Shown piece by piece: positions 1 through 10,000 of a stretch of 64,000 bases of DNA. A program made the position numbers and the translations under genes. The notes under the pieces are model-generated. The model was not told where the DNA came from and ran no database searches. It was given only the letters and a program-made list of their open reading frames with translations. Source of the stretch: Phreatobacter cathodiphilus (GTDB lineage: Bacteria > Pseudomonadota > Alphaproteobacteria > Rhizobiales > Phreatobacteraceae); the NCBI RefSeq assembly GCF_003008515.1, contig NZ_CP027668.1:3451001-3515000 (forward strand), read 5' to 3'. Numbering within the stretch: position 1 is the stretch's first letter; each line of letters starts with the position of its first letter.

Positions 1-521
1 GTCATGCCGATGCGGTCCATCCCCTCGCGCACCAGTCTCAGGTGCCGCTCGCTCGCCACCTTGTTGAGGATGACGCCGGCTATCCGGATGCGCGTGTCAT
101 AGTTCCTCATCCCCAGCGCCATGGCGGCGGCCGACTGCGCCTGCCCCGACACGTCCACGACGAGCACCACCGGCCAGCCGAGGCGCGCGGCGATGTCGGC
201 GCTGGCGCCGGTCTGCCCGGCTGCGGCCCTGACGCCGTCGAAGAGGCCCATGGACCCCTCGGCGACGACGATGTCGCTGCCCGTCGCCGCCTCCTCCGCC
301 AGCGCCGCGACCAGCGCCTCCGGCATGGCGAAACTGTCGAGGTTGCAGCTCGGTGCGCCCGTCGCCGCCGCATGGAAGGCGGGGTCGATATAGTCCGGCC
401 CGCATTTGATCCCGCGAACGCTAAGGCCGCGCGCCCTCAGCGCCCGCTGGATGCCGAGCGTCACCGTCGTCTTGCCGGAGCCCGACCGCGGCGCGCCGAT
501 GAGGAGGCCGGGGGCGGTCAC
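1..521 (-). CDS. cobB: Cobyrinic acid a,c-diamide synthase, N-terminal part (cut by window edge)
   Basis: The first 173 codons of CobB, whose family performs ATP- and glutamine-dependent amidation of the corrin a and c side chains (hydrogenobyrinic acid in the aerobic pathway). The frame begins at GTG and shows the P-loop [11 protein letters not shown] with the lysine at residue 17, followed by the family stretch KCGPDYIDP. The C-terminal glutamine amidotransferase domain lies beyond the left edge. The GTG start overlaps the cobM stop in a GTGA junction, so translation is probably coupled. It is the last visible gene of the riboswitch-controlled operon. Confidence 0.93.
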   Translation of the reverse strand, partial: MTAPGLLIGAPRSGSGKTTVTLGIQRALRARGLSVRGIKCGPDYIDPAFHAAATGAPSCNLDSFAMPEALVAALAEEAATGSDIVVAEGSMGLFDGVRAAAGQTGASADIAARLGWPVVLVVDVSGQAQSAAAMALGMRNYDTRIRIAGVILNKVASERHLRLVREGMDRIGM

Positions 522-1279
522 GGCGCGCCCGGGCGGAAGCGGCGGTCGTAGCCGGCGGAATAGAGCGCGCTCTCGCGGAAGTCGTGGGAGGCGAGCGCCG
601 ACCCGACGAGGATCAGCGCGGTGCGTTCGAGCCTGGCCGCGGCCACCTCGGCGGCGAGCGTCCCGAGCGTCGCGCGGATCACCCTCTCGTCCGGCCAGGA
701 GGCGCGGAACACCACGGCCACCGGACAGCCGGCGCCGTAGAAAGGGGTGAGCTCCGCCACCACGCGGTCGACCACGTGGATCGACAGGTGGATGGCGAGG
801 GTCGCGCCGGTGGCGCCGAAGGCCGCCAGCGTCTCGCCGGGCGGCATGGCCGAGGCGCGGCCCGAGGTGCGCGTCAGCACCACCGACTGGGCTACTTCCG
901 GCAGGGTCAGCTCGCGCGCCAGCGTCGCCGCGGCGGCGGCGAAGGCGGGCACGCCCGGCGTCACCGTATAGGGGATTCCCGCGGCATCGAGGCGGCGGAG
1001 CTGCTCGCCCATGGCGCTCCACACCGAGAGATCGCCGGAATGGAGCCGCGCCACGTCCTGACCGGCCGCCGTGGCGGCGGCCATCTCGGCCAGGATGGCG
1101 TCGAGGTCGAGCGGCGCGGTGTCGACGATGCGGGCGCCCGGCGGGCACCAGGCCAGCATCTCCCGCGGGATGAGCGAGCCGGCGAAGAGGCAGACCGGCG
1201 AGCGGGCGATGAGGTCGCGGCCGCGTAGGGTGATCAGGTCGGCAGCGCCGGGGCCTGCGCCGATGAAATGGACGGTCAT
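518..1279 (-). CDS. cobM: Precorrin-4 C11-methyltransferase
   Basis: A 253-residue tetrapyrrole methylase that moves a methyl group from S-adenosylmethionine to C11 of precorrin-4. The N-terminal GAGPGAADL loop, HSGDLSVW around residue 100 and the TPGVPAF segment are typical of this branch of the uroporphyrin/precorrin methylase family. The chosen ATG overlaps the cobE stop by four bases (ATGA); an upstream extension of the frame has no family resemblance. Length is normal for CobM/CbiF. Confidence 0.94.
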   Translation of the reverse strand: MTVHFIGAGPGAADLITLRGRDLIARSPVCLFAGSLIPREMLAWCPPGARIVDTAPLDLDAILAEMAAATAAGQDVARLHSGDLSVWSAMGEQLRRLDAAGIPYTVTPGVPAFAAAAATLARELTLPEVAQSVVLTRTSGRASAMPPGETLAAFGATGATLAIHLSIHVVDRVVAELTPFYGAGCPVAVVFRASWPDERVIRATLGTLAAEVAAARLERTALILVGSALASHDFRESALYSAGYDRRFRPGAP

Positions 1280-1686
1280 GGCGTCTCCGATCGGGTTCGG
1301 CCGCGGGCGAGGGCGCAGGTGACGCGCCCGAGCGCGATGCGAGGAAGGATGAGTTCGGCGCCGGCCCCGGCCGCCGCCAGCGCCGCGGCCTCGGCGACCG
1401 AGCCGACGCCGTAAAGCGCGACGACGCGGGTGGAGCGGGTGGCGCAACCGGCATCCATGCCGGCCAGCGCCTCGTCCGGCAGGCCGACCAGCGGCAGGCG
1501 GAGCCGGGCGGCGAGAGCGGCGAGGCCGGGCTCCGCCGCGCGGGACGACACGGTGGCGAGGCAGCCGAGATCGGCGGGGCCGAGCGACAGGCGGTTGAGG
1601 GCGAGGTCGAGGCAGGCCCGGATAGCCGGCTCCTCCGTGCCCGGCCTCAGACCGATGCCGGCAACGATCATCGTGGGCGCGCTCAT
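1276..1686 (-). CDS. cobE: CobE/CbiG C-terminal-domain protein of cobalamin synthesis
   Basis: A 136-residue protein resembling the C-terminal CbiG/CobE domain, with the characteristic GIGLRPGT near the start and a central [13 protein letters not shown] segment. CobE is a conserved member of aerobic cobalamin operons; its exact role, probably linked to ring contraction or handling of intermediates, is not settled. Start and stop overlap cobL and cobM through ATGA junctions, so it is translated within the same coupled block. Confidence 0.88.
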   Translation of the reverse strand: MSAPTMIVAGIGLRPGTEEPAIRACLDLALNRLSLGPADLGCLATVSSRAAEPGLAALAARLRLPLVGLPDEALAGMDAGCATRSTRVVALYGVGSVAEAAALAAAGAGAELILPRIALGRVTCALARGRTRSETP

Positions 1687-2933
1687 GGCTTGACCACCCG
1701 CCACTGCGTCACCGCCATGGCCGGCCGCCAGCCGTGCATGGTGCCGACCGCGTCGAGCCGCGACACATGAATGCGCCGCATGTCGCCGCCGTGGCGCTGG
1801 AACAGACCCGCGAGGCGCGCCTCGCCCTCCAGCGACACCACGTTGGCGACCAGGCGGCCGCCGGGCCGGAGCGCGTCCCATGCGGCTTCGACCAGGCCGG
1901 GATTGCCGATGCCGCCGCCGATGAAGACCGCGTCCGGCGCCGGCAGGCCGGCAAACGCGGCGGGCGCCTCACCGCTCACCACGGTGAGGCCGGTGACGCC
2001 CAGCCGCGCGGCGTTCCGCCCGATGCGGCCGGCGCGCTCGGCCCGCGTCTCCACCGCGATCACCCGGTTGTCGGACTGGGCGAGCGCCCATTCGATGCCG
2101 ACAGAGCCCGAGCCGGCGCCGATGTCCCAGAGGAGTTCGCCGCGGCGCGGGCCGAGCGCCGCGAGGGTCACCGCCCGCACCTCCGACTTTGTGAGCTGGC
2201 CGTCGCTCTCGAACAGCGCATCCGGCAGGCCCGGCACCAGCGGCAGCGCTTCGGCCCCCGCCTCCACCACGACCTCGACGGCGAGGGTGTTGAGCGGGTC
2301 GATGCCCGCCAGATCGAAGGTCGCCGCCGGCGCCCGGCGCACACGCTCGCGCGGGCCGCCCATGGCCTCGAGCACGGTGAGCCGCGAGCCGCCCATGCCG
2401 CGGTCGGCGAGCAGCGCCGCGACCTTTTCCGGCGTCGAGCCGTCCCAGGACAGGGCGAGGATCCGTGCGCCCGGCTGCAGGTGCGGAATGATACGCTCCA
2501 GCGCCCGGCCGTGCAGCGAGACGAGGGCGCAGTCCTGCTGCGCCCAGCCCAGCCGCGCGCAGGCGAGCGCGAAGGCGGAGGGCTGCGGAAAGACCTGCAT
2601 CTCCTCGGGCGCCACCAGGCGGGCGAGCTGCACCCCGACGCCGTGGTGGAAGGGATCGCCGGTGGCGAGCACGCAGACCGGCCGCCCGCGCTTCGCGACA
2701 ATTGCGGGGAAGGCGGCGTGAAGCGGGTTCGGCCAGGCGAGCGCCGGGGCGGCGAGCGGACCCGCCAGCGCGAGATGGCGCGCGCCGCCGACGACCAGCT
2801 CGGCCCCGTCGATCGCCGCGGAGGCGGCGGCCGTCAGCCCGGCGCGGCCGTCCTCACCGATGCCGACGAGCGACAGCCACCGCGCGTCCTGGCCGCTCGA
2901 CAGTGGGCTCTCCATCCGCGACACATCAGCCAT
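1683..2933 (-). CDS. cobL: Precorrin-6Y C5,15-methyltransferase (decarboxylating)
   Basis: A 416-residue two-domain enzyme that methylates C5 and C15 of precorrin-6B (also called precorrin-6Y) and removes the C12 acetate carboxyl. Residues 1-200 form a tetrapyrrole methylase ([15 protein letters not shown]); residues 210-416 carry a class I methyltransferase domain with motif [11 protein letters not shown]. Start choice: the ATG at 2933 follows a good GGAGG ribosome site; an in-frame ATG at 2915 is the alternative. The 2933 start lies in the same CATG as the divergent cobK start, and the stop overlaps cobE. Confidence 0.93.
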   Translation of the reverse strand: MADVSRMESPLSSGQDARWLSLVGIGEDGRAGLTAAASAAIDGAELVVGGARHLALAGPLAAPALAWPNPLHAAFPAIVAKRGRPVCVLATGDPFHHGVGVQLARLVAPEEMQVFPQPSAFALACARLGWAQQDCALVSLHGRALERIIPHLQPGARILALSWDGSTPEKVAALLADRGMGGSRLTVLEAMGGPRERVRRAPAATFDLAGIDPLNTLAVEVVVEAGAEALPLVPGLPDALFESDGQLTKSEVRAVTLAALGPRRGELLWDIGAGSGSVGIEWALAQSDNRVIAVETRAERAGRIGRNAARLGVTGLTVVSGEAPAAFAGLPAPDAVFIGGGIGNPGLVEAAWDALRPGGRLVANVVSLEGEARLAGLFQRHGGDMRRIHVSRLDAVGTMHGWRPAMAVTQWRVVKP

Positions 2934-3714
2934 GGACCAGATCCCTCCGCCCGCGCCCCTGCTCATCCTCGGCGGCACCACCGAAGCCGCGGCCCTCGCC
3001 GCGCGGCTCGCGGCAGACCATCCGGGCGTCGCGGCGACGGTCTCGCTCGCCGGCCGCACCCAGGCGCCGCGCCCGCTCGCCTTGCCGGTGCGCATCGGCG
3101 GCTTCGGCGGTGCGGAAGGACTGGCGCGCTTCCTCGCGGCGTCGGGCACGCGGGCCGTCGTCGACGCCACCCATCCCTTCGCGGCGATCATGCCGTTCAA
3201 CGCGGCCGAGGCCTGCCTGTCGGCCGGCGTTCCGCTTCTCGCCCTGAGGCGTCCGGAATGGCGTCAGGAGGAGGGTGACCGCTGGATCGCCGTGGGCTCC
3301 GTGGCCGAGGCCGTCGCCGCGCTCGGCCACGCGTCGCGCCGTGTCTTCCTCACCATCGGCCGCCAGGAACTCGCCGCCTTCGCCGCGGCTCCGCAACACG
3401 CCTATCTCGCCAGGGTCATCGACCCGCCGGAGGGCCCTCGCCCCCCCGATCTCACGCTGATCCGCGACCGGGGTCCCTTCGAGGTCGAGGCCGAAGCCGA
3501 CCTGATGCGGCGGGAGGCCGTCGACATCGTCGTCGCCAAGAATGCCGGCGGCGAGGCCACTGCGGCCAAGATCACCGCGGCGCGTCGCCTCGGGCTGCCG
3601 GTGGTCATGGTCTCCCGCCCGGCGAAGCCCGGCGTGCCCACCGTCCTGACGGTGGACGAGGCGATGGGCTGGCTCGCAGATCACGGCTGCCTCCCGACGC
3701 TGCGCGGCGTGTAG
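2932..3714 (+). CDS. cobK: Precorrin-6A reductase
   Basis: A 260-residue NADPH-dependent reductase acting on precorrin-6A. It shows the N-terminal LILGGTTEA dinucleotide loop, VVDATHPFA near residue 80, and the later motif VVAKNAGG typical of CobK/CbiJ. It is the only gene on the + strand inside the leftward operon: its start shares a CATG with cobL and its last 34 bases overlap the end of cobJ. No clear ribosome site precedes the chosen ATG; an in-frame ATG at 2860 would add 24 unfamiliar residues. Transcription must start inside cobL or upstream. Confidence 0.9.
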   Translation: MDQIPPPAPLLILGGTTEAAALAARLAADHPGVAATVSLAGRTQAPRPLALPVRIGGFGGAEGLARFLAASGTRAVVDATHPFAAIMPFNAAEACLSAGVPLLALRRPEWRQEEGDRWIAVGSVAEAVAALGHASRRVFLTIGRQELAAFAAAPQHAYLARVIDPPEGPRPPDLTLIRDRGPFEVEAEADLMRREAVDIVVAKNAGGEATAAKITAARRLGLPVVMVSRPAKPGVPTVLTVDEAMGWLADHGCLPTLRGV

Positions 3715-4448
3715 AGGTGGCGGGCGCCGTCGCCCCCGGTCACCAGCCGCGTCGTGGTCGCGCCAATCAGCACCAGCGTCGCCATGTCCGCCGAGGCGGC
3801 GCGCTCGACCGCTTGGGCCAGCGGCACCACCGCGAGGCTCTCGTCCGCCCTGCCGACCGCCCGCGCGAAGGCAACGAGGGTCTCGGACGGCTTGATCTCC
3901 GCCGCCAGCGCCAGCGCCGCGCCGAGCTGCCATGGCCGCGCCCGGGAGATCGGATTGTAGAGCGCCACCACGAAGTCCGCCGCCAGGACGGCGCGGAGCC
4001 GGCTCATCACCACGTCCCACGGCTTGAGATTGTCCGACAGCGACAGGGCGCAGAAGTCGCCGCCGAGCGGGGCGCCGAGCCGCGCCGCCGCCGCCAGCAT
4101 GGCGGTGATGCCGGGCTCGACCCTGACCGATACGCCGGCCCATGCGGACCGCGCCTCCTCCAGCGCCTCGAAGACCGCCGCGGCCATGGCGAAGACGCCG
4201 GGGTCTCCGCCCGAGACCACGGCGACATGGCGACCGGCCCCGGCGAGATCCAGGGCATGGCGGGCGCGGTCGAGTTCCACGCGGTTGTCGGACGGATGGC
4301 GCACGAGGCCGTCACGCTCGGGCACGCGGTCGAGATAGGGGCCGTAGCCGACGAGGTCGGTGGCCGACGCCAGCGCCGCCTCGGCGGCGGGGGTCCGGTA
4401 GCGGGGATCGCCGGGGCCCAGCCCGACGACGGTGAGGGTTCCGGTCAC
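3681..4448 (-). CDS. cobJ: Precorrin-3B C17-methyltransferase
   Basis: A 255-residue tetrapyrrole methylase that methylates C17 and drives ring contraction of precorrin-3B. Visible features are the GLGPGDPRY loop at the N-terminus, VGYGPYLD, the VSGGDPGVFAMA glycine-rich loop near residue 80 and ALYNPISRARPWQL, a CobJ/CbiH hallmark. The start is GTG, overlapping the cobI stop (GTGA). The 3' end overlaps the antisense cobK by 34 bases. Confidence 0.93.
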   Translation of the reverse strand: MTGTLTVVGLGPGDPRYRTPAAEAALASATDLVGYGPYLDRVPERDGLVRHPSDNRVELDRARHALDLAGAGRHVAVVSGGDPGVFAMAAAVFEALEEARSAWAGVSVRVEPGITAMLAAAARLGAPLGGDFCALSLSDNLKPWDVVMSRLRAVLAADFVVALYNPISRARPWQLGAALALAAEIKPSETLVAFARAVGRADESLAVVPLAQAVERAASADMATLVLIGATTTRLVTGGDGARHLYTPRSVGRQP

Positions 4449-5185
4449 AGCCGACGGCCCTCCCCCGGCACCAGCACCATGGCGAAATAGGGTGCCTCGT
4501 CGTCGTCCTTCGCCGCCAGCGGCAGGATCCTCTGCCCCTCCATGGCGGCGCGCTCCACATAGATGGCCCGCTCGAGCAGGCCGGCCGCGCCGAGCGCCCG
4601 CCGCACCTTGGCGAGGTGGCGGCCGAGCTTCATCACCACCGCCGCGTCCGTGCCCGAGAGGCGGCGCACGAGGTCCTCCTCCGGCAGGGTTCCCGGCAGC
4701 ACGGTGAGCACGTCGTCGCCCCAGGTGATCGGCGCGCCGGCGAGCGTCCAGGCCCCCGACATGCCGCTGACGCCGGGCACCACCTCGAAGGGATAGCGGG
4801 GCGCTAGCCGCCGCCACAGATGCATCAGCGAGCCGTAGAAGAAGGGGTCGCCCTCGCAGAGGATCGCCATCCGCCGGCCCGCCTCCGCCTCGGCGGCGAG
4901 CAGGGCGCAGCTCTCCTCGTAGAACGCGGCGATGGGGCCGTCATAGGCCTCCTCGCCCGGCGCCGCCTCGGTGGTGACGGGATAGACCAGGGCGATCTCG
5001 CGGGCGGGCTGCGGCCCCAGGATCCGGTCGACGATGGTGCGGGCATTGCCGCGTCTGCCCCGTTTGCAGAAGTGGACCAGCCGGTCCGCCTCGTCGAGCA
5101 CCTGCCGCGCCCGGACGGTGAGATAGGCGGGGTCGCCGGGCCCGAGGCCGACGCCGAAGAAGACGGGACGAGCGACCGGGGTCAT
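4445..5185 (-). CDS. cobI: Precorrin-2 C20-methyltransferase
   Basis: A 246-residue S-adenosylmethionine-dependent methylase that converts precorrin-2 to precorrin-3A. It contains GVGLGPGDP at residues 10-18, the LCEGDPFFYGS loop in the middle and VPGVSGMSG, all standard for CobI/CbiL. The ATG at 5185 sits four bases after the cobG-cobH stop, so the operon continues without a gap; the stop overlaps the cobJ GTG start. Confidence 0.94.
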   Translation of the reverse strand: MTPVARPVFFGVGLGPGDPAYLTVRARQVLDEADRLVHFCKRGRRGNARTIVDRILGPQPAREIALVYPVTTEAAPGEEAYDGPIAAFYEESCALLAAEAEAGRRMAILCEGDPFFYGSLMHLWRRLAPRYPFEVVPGVSGMSGAWTLAGAPITWGDDVLTVLPGTLPEEDLVRRLSGTDAAVVMKLGRHLAKVRRALGAAGLLERAIYVERAAMEGQRILPLAAKDDDEAPYFAMVLVPGEGRRL

Positions 5186-5189
5186 CGGC

Positions 5190-7085
5190 TCACTCCCGCG
5201 CGCTGGCGAGGGCGTTGACGGCCGCGGCCGCGATGGCCGAGCCGCCGCGACGTCCGCGCACGATGAGGAAGGGCACGCGGCCGTCGGCCGCCAGCGCCTC
5301 CTTCGATTCCGCCGCGCCGACGAAGCCCACCGGCACGCCGATGACCGCGGCCGGGGACGCGGCGCCGCCGTCCAGCATGTCGAGGAGGTGGAAGAGCGAT
5401 GTCGGCGCATTGCCGATGACGACGAGGCTGCCCGCCATCTCCTCGCGCCACAGCTCCATGGCCGCCGCCGACCGGGTGGTGCCGAGGGCTGTGGCGAGGC
5501 CGGCCACGCGCAGGTCGTCGAGGGTGCAGACGACCCTGTTGCCCGCGGGGAGGCGCGACGGCGTCACGCCGTTCGCCACCATCTTGGCGTCGCAGAGGAT
5601 GGGCGCGCCACGCGCGAGCGCCGCCTCGCCGACGGATGCGAAATCCTCGGACATGACGATGTCACCGGCGAGGTCGGTCATGCCGCAGGCATGGATCATG
5701 CGCACCGCCACACGCTCGGCGACGCCCTGGAAGCGGTCGAGGTCGGCTTCGGCCCGGATGATGGCGAAGGAGCGCGCATAGATGGCGGCGCCGTCCTTGA
5801 TGTGGTCGGAGCGGGTGGCGACGGTCATGGGTTCGGCCTTCTGGAGGGCGGTTGCCGGATCGCCGCCTGCGGCGAGCAGCCGGACGACGGCGGCGGCGTC
5901 GAGGCTGCGGCGCGGCGGATCGCCCGCCCGCCCGCCGGGAACGATGTCGTAGAGCCCGCCGCGGCCGACCAGGGTCAGCGTCGCCGGGGTGGAGCGCGCG
6001 CAGCCCTTGGCGCAGCCCGAGACGTGGAGGGAGAAGGAGGCGTCCACATCGGTCGGCAGGGCCGCGGCGAAGCGGGCCGCGTCCGCCTGGGCGGGCACCT
6101 CCCCGCGCGCGCAGGCGGGCGCGCCGGGACAGGCATCGACGGCCAGGCGACGATCGCTCGCCTCCACGATGAATCCGAGATCGGCGAGGGCTGCGAGAAC
6201 CTCTCCCGCCTCGCTGAGGCCGGTCAGCGCCACCCCGCGCCACGGCGTCAGCCTGAGGTCGAAGGCGTCGTGCCGGCGCATCAGCGCGGCGAGCGCCTCG
6301 ATCATCGAGGATGACGTCCGGCCGAACGGGGCGGCGGCGAGCGCCGCATGGGTTCCGCCTGCCTCCGCAACGACGCCGACGCGCGGCGGCGGGGCGGGCG
6401 GCGGCGGCACGGCGAGGGCCGGCAGGCCGAGCGATGCCGCCAGGGCGGCGATCTCGTGCGGATCCACGTCGCGCAGCCGATGCACCACCGTCGGCTGCGC
6501 GCGGTGGCGGATGGCGAGCCGCCCCAGCAACGTGGCCACCGCCTCCGGCACCTCGCTCGGCGCGACCCGATAGGCCCGGCCGGCGGCGACCAGCGCCAGC
6601 TGATCCCCCAGCGCCACCAGCCGGATATCCGGCGATCCCCCTCCGGGCGGCAGGCCCCCGCCCTCGATCTTTACCAGCGTCTTGGCCGGCACGCCGGGCA
6701 CCGACCTCAGCCGCGCCTCCACCGCCTCGGCCAGCGCCGCCACGTCGAGGAGGTCGCCGGCGTCGCGACCGGCGAGCGGGCCGGCGAGCACCGGCCGGTA
6801 GGGCGCGTTCTCCTCGCGCGGATCGACGATCCCCGCGGCGAGCAGCGCCGCCACGAGCGGACGGTGGGTCTCCGGCCCGACGCCGCGGATCTGCAGATTG
6901 GCGCGGGAGGTGATGTCGAGAAGGCCGTTGCCGTGCTCGGCGGCGAGCCGCCCGATCGCCTCCAGCGCCCCGGCGGAGAGGCGCCCCCCCGGCGGGTGGA
7001 GGCGCACCAGCCAGCCGTCGCCGGTCTCCATCGGCATCAGGGCGCCGGGACACCAGCCGCGCCGCAGGGACTGATCGGTTGTCAT
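5190..7085 (-). CDS. cobGH: Precorrin-3B synthase / precorrin-8X methylmutase fusion (CobG-CobH)
   Basis: One uninterrupted 631-codon frame. Residues 1-419 are CobG, the sulfite/nitrite-reductase-like Fe-S monooxygenase that hydroxylates precorrin-3A; the cluster cysteines appear as DACPGAPAC and HVSGCAKGCARS near residues 315-380. Residues 420-631 are CobH, which moves the C11 methyl to C12, beginning MTVATRSDHIKDG and containing AGNRVVCTLDD and GVPVGFVGAAESKE. At the junction I read codons for ALQKAEP directly followed by MTV with no stop. CobH may also start internally at 5828. The CobG part is somewhat short compared with the 459-residue Pseudomonas denitrificans protein. A missed base near 5830-5900 could instead produce two overlapping genes. 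The start overlaps the cobN stop (ATGA). Confidence 0.85.
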   Translation of the reverse strand: MTTDQSLRRGWCPGALMPMETGDGWLVRLHPPGGRLSAGALEAIGRLAAEHGNGLLDITSRANLQIRGVGPETHRPLVAALLAAGIVDPREENAPYRPVLAGPLAGRDAGDLLDVAALAEAVEARLRSVPGVPAKTLVKIEGGGLPPGGGSPDIRLVALGDQLALVAAGRAYRVAPSEVPEAVATLLGRLAIRHRAQPTVVHRLRDVDPHEIAALAASLGLPALAVPPPPAPPPRVGVVAEAGGTHAALAAAPFGRTSSSMIEALAALMRRHDAFDLRLTPWRGVALTGLSEAGEVLAALADLGFIVEASDRRLAVDACPGAPACARGEVPAQADAARFAAALPTDVDASFSLHVSGCAKGCARSTPATLTLVGRGGLYDIVPGGRAGDPPRRSLDAAAVVRLLAAGGDPATALQKAEPMTVATRSDHIKDGAAIYARSFAIIRAEADLDRFQGVAERVAVRMIHACGMTDLAGDIVMSEDFASVGEAALARGAPILCDAKMVANGVTPSRLPAGNRVVCTLDDLRVAGLATALGTTRSAAAMELWREEMAGSLVVIGNAPTSLFHLLDMLDGGAASPAAVIGVPVGFVGAAESKEALAADGRVPFLIVRGRRGGSAIAAAAVNALASARE

Positions 7086-10000
7086 GCCGCCGCGTCCGCC
7101 GGGGTGGCGAGGGCCTGACCGGCGGAATTGAGCCGCGTCACCCAGAGGCGGCGGCGCATCGCCTCTGCGAAGCGCGCCCTTATCGCCGCCAGGGCCGGAG
7201 GGTTCGCCGCTTCGATCAGCGCCACGCGGGCGGGATCGCCGAGCCAGGCCTGGAACAGCGTGTCGAAATGGGCCGAGGGCACGGCGTCGGTGGTCGCCGC
7301 ATAGACGAATAGCGCGTCCAGCGCCTCGGCGAGTTCGGCGGCCCCGCGCCAGCCGTGGCGGAGCTGTCCCTCGATCCAGCGGGGATGGGCGAGCCTGCCG
7401 TGGACGATGCGCGAGAGATCCTCGGCGAGGCTGCGGGCCCGCGGCGCCTCCGGGCGGCTGGTGTCGAGGCTGTAGGCGCGGGGCGACGCGCCGAGCGCCT
7501 GCGCCGCCGCGACGAAGCCGCCGACCGCATCGGCCGCGCTCGACGCCTCGAGGATATCGCGGCCGGCGACGTCGCTGACATGGATGAAGGCGTCGGCCGC
7601 CGCCACCCGCTCGGCGAAGGCCGGATTGGCATCGCCGTCCCCGGTCGGGCCGCCATAGGCGAGGGCCGCGGTGGCGAGATAGGCCTCGCCGAACTCGCTG
7701 CGCTCCTGCCATGGCCCGTCGAGGGCGAGCCCGGCGACGCCGGTGCCGAACCGGCCGGGCACCGCACCGAAGACACGCGCCCCGTCCTCGCCGCGGCGGC
7801 GGGCGGCGGCGAGCCCATTGTCGCCGTCCTCCTCGTCCAGCGCCGCGACGGCCCGGGCGGCGGCGTCGATGAGGGCGATCTGGTCGGGAAAGGTGTCGCG
7901 GAAGGCGCCGGAGATCCGCGCCGTCACGTCGACGCGCGGATGATCGAGCCGGGCCAGAGGCAGGATCTCGAAGCCCGTGACGCGCGTGGAGGCGGCGTCC
8001 CATGTCGGCACCACGCCCATCAGCGCCAGGGCGTGGGCGATGTCCTCGCCGCCGGAGCGCAGGGTGGGCGAGGCCCACAGATCCATGACGATGCGGCGCG
8101 GATAGTCGCCCTCGTCCTGCAGGTGGCGGGCGATGACGGCCGCGGCGGCGCGGGCGCCGAGGCGCGCGGCCGCGCGGGTCGGGATGGCGCGGGGGTCGAG
8201 GGTCGAGAGGTTGCGCCCCGTCGGCAGCACGTCGGGCCGGCCGCGATGCGGCGAGCCCGCCGGCCCCGGCGGCACGAAGCGCCCGTCGAGGGCGGCGAGG
8301 AGGCCATGGCGCTCGCCCGCCGCCGAGGCGGCGTCGCCGCCCGCGCCGAAGACATGCAGCCCGTCGCGGAACGGCATCTCCGCGAGATCGCAGAGATGGG
8401 CGTCGAGGCGGGAGAGCGCCTCGTCCATCGGCATGGCGTCGTCGAGGCCGGCCGCGGCGGCGAGCCCGCTCGCTCGTGCCCGCGCCCGGATGTCACAGGC
8501 CACCATGTCCGCCCGGCGGGGATCGAGAACCTGGGCCGCGCTGTAATCCTCGACGAGGTCGCGCAGCAGGGCGACCTCGCCGCCGGGTCCGCCTTCCGCC
8601 AGCGGCGGCGGCTGGTGCCCGAGGGTCACGGCGGAGAGACGCCGCTTGGCCGGCGCCGCCTCGCCGGGATCGTCGACCACATAGGGATAGACCACCGGCA
8701 GCGCGCCGGTGACGAGCCGCGGCCAGCAGGCCGGCGACAGCGCCACAGCCTTGCCCGGCAGCCATTCGCTCACCCCGTGGGTGCCGAGATGGATGAGGGC
8801 GTCGATCCCCTCCCTCTCGCGCAGCGCGGCGTAGAAGGCGAGATGGCCGTGCCCGGGCGGCACGTCGGGGTCGTGATAGCGGCCCTTGCGGTCGCAGGCC
8901 GTGTCGCGCGCCGGCTGCAGCGCGACGAGGAGATGGCCGCTGCGCAGGACGGGGAAGCGGAAGGCCCCGTCGCGGACGGCCGGATCCGCCTCCGGCACCC
9001 CATGGGCGGCGAGGAGGGTGGCGCGTGCCTCCTCCGGCAGGCCGGCGAGGATGCGCGCATAGTGCGCCAGCGGCAGGACGATATGGTCGGAGGAGACCAG
9101 CAGAGACGGCATCAGCTCCGCCGGTTCGGGCAGGGACCCGAGCCTGTAGCCGGCCCCGGCGAGCAGGCCATGGATGGCCGCGACGCTCGCCGGCGTGTCC
9201 AGCCCGACGGCGAAACCCGCCCGGCCGCCGCGCGCCGGATAATCGGTCATGACCAGGGCGAGGCGCCGGTCCCCCCGGGGGCGTCCGGCGAGGCGCGCCC
9301 AGGCCGCCGCGAGATCGGCGACATGGGCGATGCCCTCGCCGTCCGGCACGAAGCGGCGGCGGGTGAAGCCAGCCTCTTCCACCTCCTCCTTGAAGGCGAC
9401 CGGGGCGCCGGCGATGCGGCCGTCGAATTCGGGCAGGGCGAGCTGCATGGCGAGGTCGGCGGCCGAGAGCCCGCGCGGCGAGGCCGCCCACGCCTCCCGC
9501 GTGCTGCCGGCGGGGATCGCCTGGATCACCGGGCAATCCGCCGCGTCGAGGACGAAGCCCTCGCCCTCGCGCGCCGAGAAGGCGGTGGTGGTGACGACGA
9601 CGGCCGGCCGGCGGCGCACCACGAGGGCCGCGAGCGGCCAGGTCGCGGCGGGGTCCTTCAGGCTGGTCAGCGCCAGGACGAGGGGCGCGAGCCCGCGTCG
9701 CGCCAGCGCATCGGCGATCGCCGCCGGCAGCGCCGTGTCGCCGGCGGCGATCGCCGAGCGATAGACGAGGACGAGGGCGAGCGGCCGGTCCGCATCGAGC
9801 GCCGCCAGGGCCGCCGACGGATCGGCGGTTCCGTCGGGCACGACGGCGAGGAGGGCCGGCAGGGCCAGGGGCGGCTCCGGGGCGCCGCCTCCCGCGAGGT
9901 GCCGCCCGGCGGCGCGCAGCAGGCGGCCCATGTTCTCCGCGCCACCGCCGGCATGGAAATAGCCGAGGAGCGCCTCGGCGAGATCGGCGGGAACCGTGTG

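Noticed and set aside
2932-3714. Inverted cobK as an assembly inversion
   Set aside because: Both junctions preserve complete overlapping genes and sensible starts and stops; a false inversion would be unlikely to leave all three reading frames intact.
5190-5828. Annotating cobH as a separate gene from ATG 5828
   Set aside because: The upstream cobG frame runs through without a stop and the ATG has no ribosome site of its own, so the fused frame is the literal reading. The split is kept as an alternative if a base is missing.
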